A stretch of DNA of 64,000 bases, taken from contig NC_092868.1 of assembly GCF_032062135.1 (NCBI RefSeq), positions 50,077,163 to 50,141,162 of the forward strand, in the 5' to 3' direction. This document shows, one piece after another, positions 63,880-64,000 of this stretch. The notes under the pieces were generated by a model. The model was not told the DNA's origin and did not search any database. It saw only the letters and a program-made list of their open reading frames with translations. Numbering within the stretch: the first letter of the stretch is position 1; every line of letters starts with the position of its first letter. The stretch is from Pyxicephalus adspersus. Its lineage: Eukaryota; Chordata; Amphibia; Anura; Pyxicephalidae. Made by a program: the position numbers and the translations under genes.

Positions 63880-64000
63880 TCTGCTTGGCAAAAGCAGCGC
63901 ATAGGAAAGTGACAGTTCCTCGATACGGGGTTGTTGTTACATCTGATTATCTCAGGGGATTCTGTTTGTTCACTGTCCCAGCTTGTTCCTTTGGATAAAT

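Larger units (their letters stand above)
62880..63885. repeat. Tandem duplication of a tRNA-containing unit of about 580 bp
   Basis: The stretch from about 62880 to 63300 recurs, diverged, from about 63450 to 63885. Matching landmarks are GCTTCTTAAA, CAAAGCAGTATTACCCAAA, TTATTAGCACTGCACATTC and GAAGTTGTGTTCTGTACT, followed by the tRNA. The joint between them (63355-63440) holds diverged units of the adjacent 15-bp minisatellite, so the minisatellite was probably part of the repeating unit. Confidence 0.85.

Noticed and set aside
1..64000. CRISPR arrays, operons, phage or plasmid features
   Set aside because: The DNA is vertebrate. The tandem repeats are minisatellites without unique spacers of fixed length, and the genes are intron-bearing.

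Overview
This window is nuclear vertebrate DNA, most likely from a frog. Its genes have many introns with vertebrate splice signals and vertebrate family signatures. The DNA between them is packed with short interspersed and foldback repeats of the kind common in anuran, especially ranoid, genomes. That last point is family-level recall; the species is not identifiable from the sequence alone. One assembly gap (288 N) lies at 42073-42360.

Layout. Positions 1-6.8 kb hold repeats and no gene that I can support. From 20.2 kb back to 6.8 kb on the minus strand lie eleven coding exons of nol9, the nucleolar polynucleotide 5'-hydroxyl kinase. The last coding exon was not found. Its intron 1 carries a ten-copy minisatellite built around a ZNF143/THAP11-like motif. 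Its intron 2 carries a 5'-truncated L1 flanked by a target-site duplication, followed by a broken mariner. From 22.9 to 33.5 kb and from 38.4 to 49.4 kb on the plus strand lie two complete six-exon class C receptor genes of the taste receptor type 1 (T1R/Tas1r) family, encoding about 833 and 828 aa. At 55.4-52.8 kb on the minus strand is a complete three-exon hes5-like bHLH repressor ending in WRPW. The right end (62.0-63.9 kb) has a 15-bp minisatellite and a duplicated block carrying one intact intron-containing tRNA-Ile(UAU) gene and one degenerate copy.

How the genes relate. nol9 and the first T1R are divergently arranged neighbours. As I recall it, human NOL9 and TAS1R1 lie in the same order, so the pair looks like tandem Tas1r1-like paralogues. 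Both keep counterparts of the residues that contact L-glutamate in human TAS1R1, but not the residues credited with IMP enhancement. Their extracellular ligand-binding halves differ much more than their membrane halves. Retained, duplicated T1Rs in a frog are the most interesting content here, because Xenopus has been reported to lack this family. The remaining genes have unrelated roles: RNA processing, a Notch-type transcriptional repressor and translation. They are neighbours by chromosomal position, not as a pathway.
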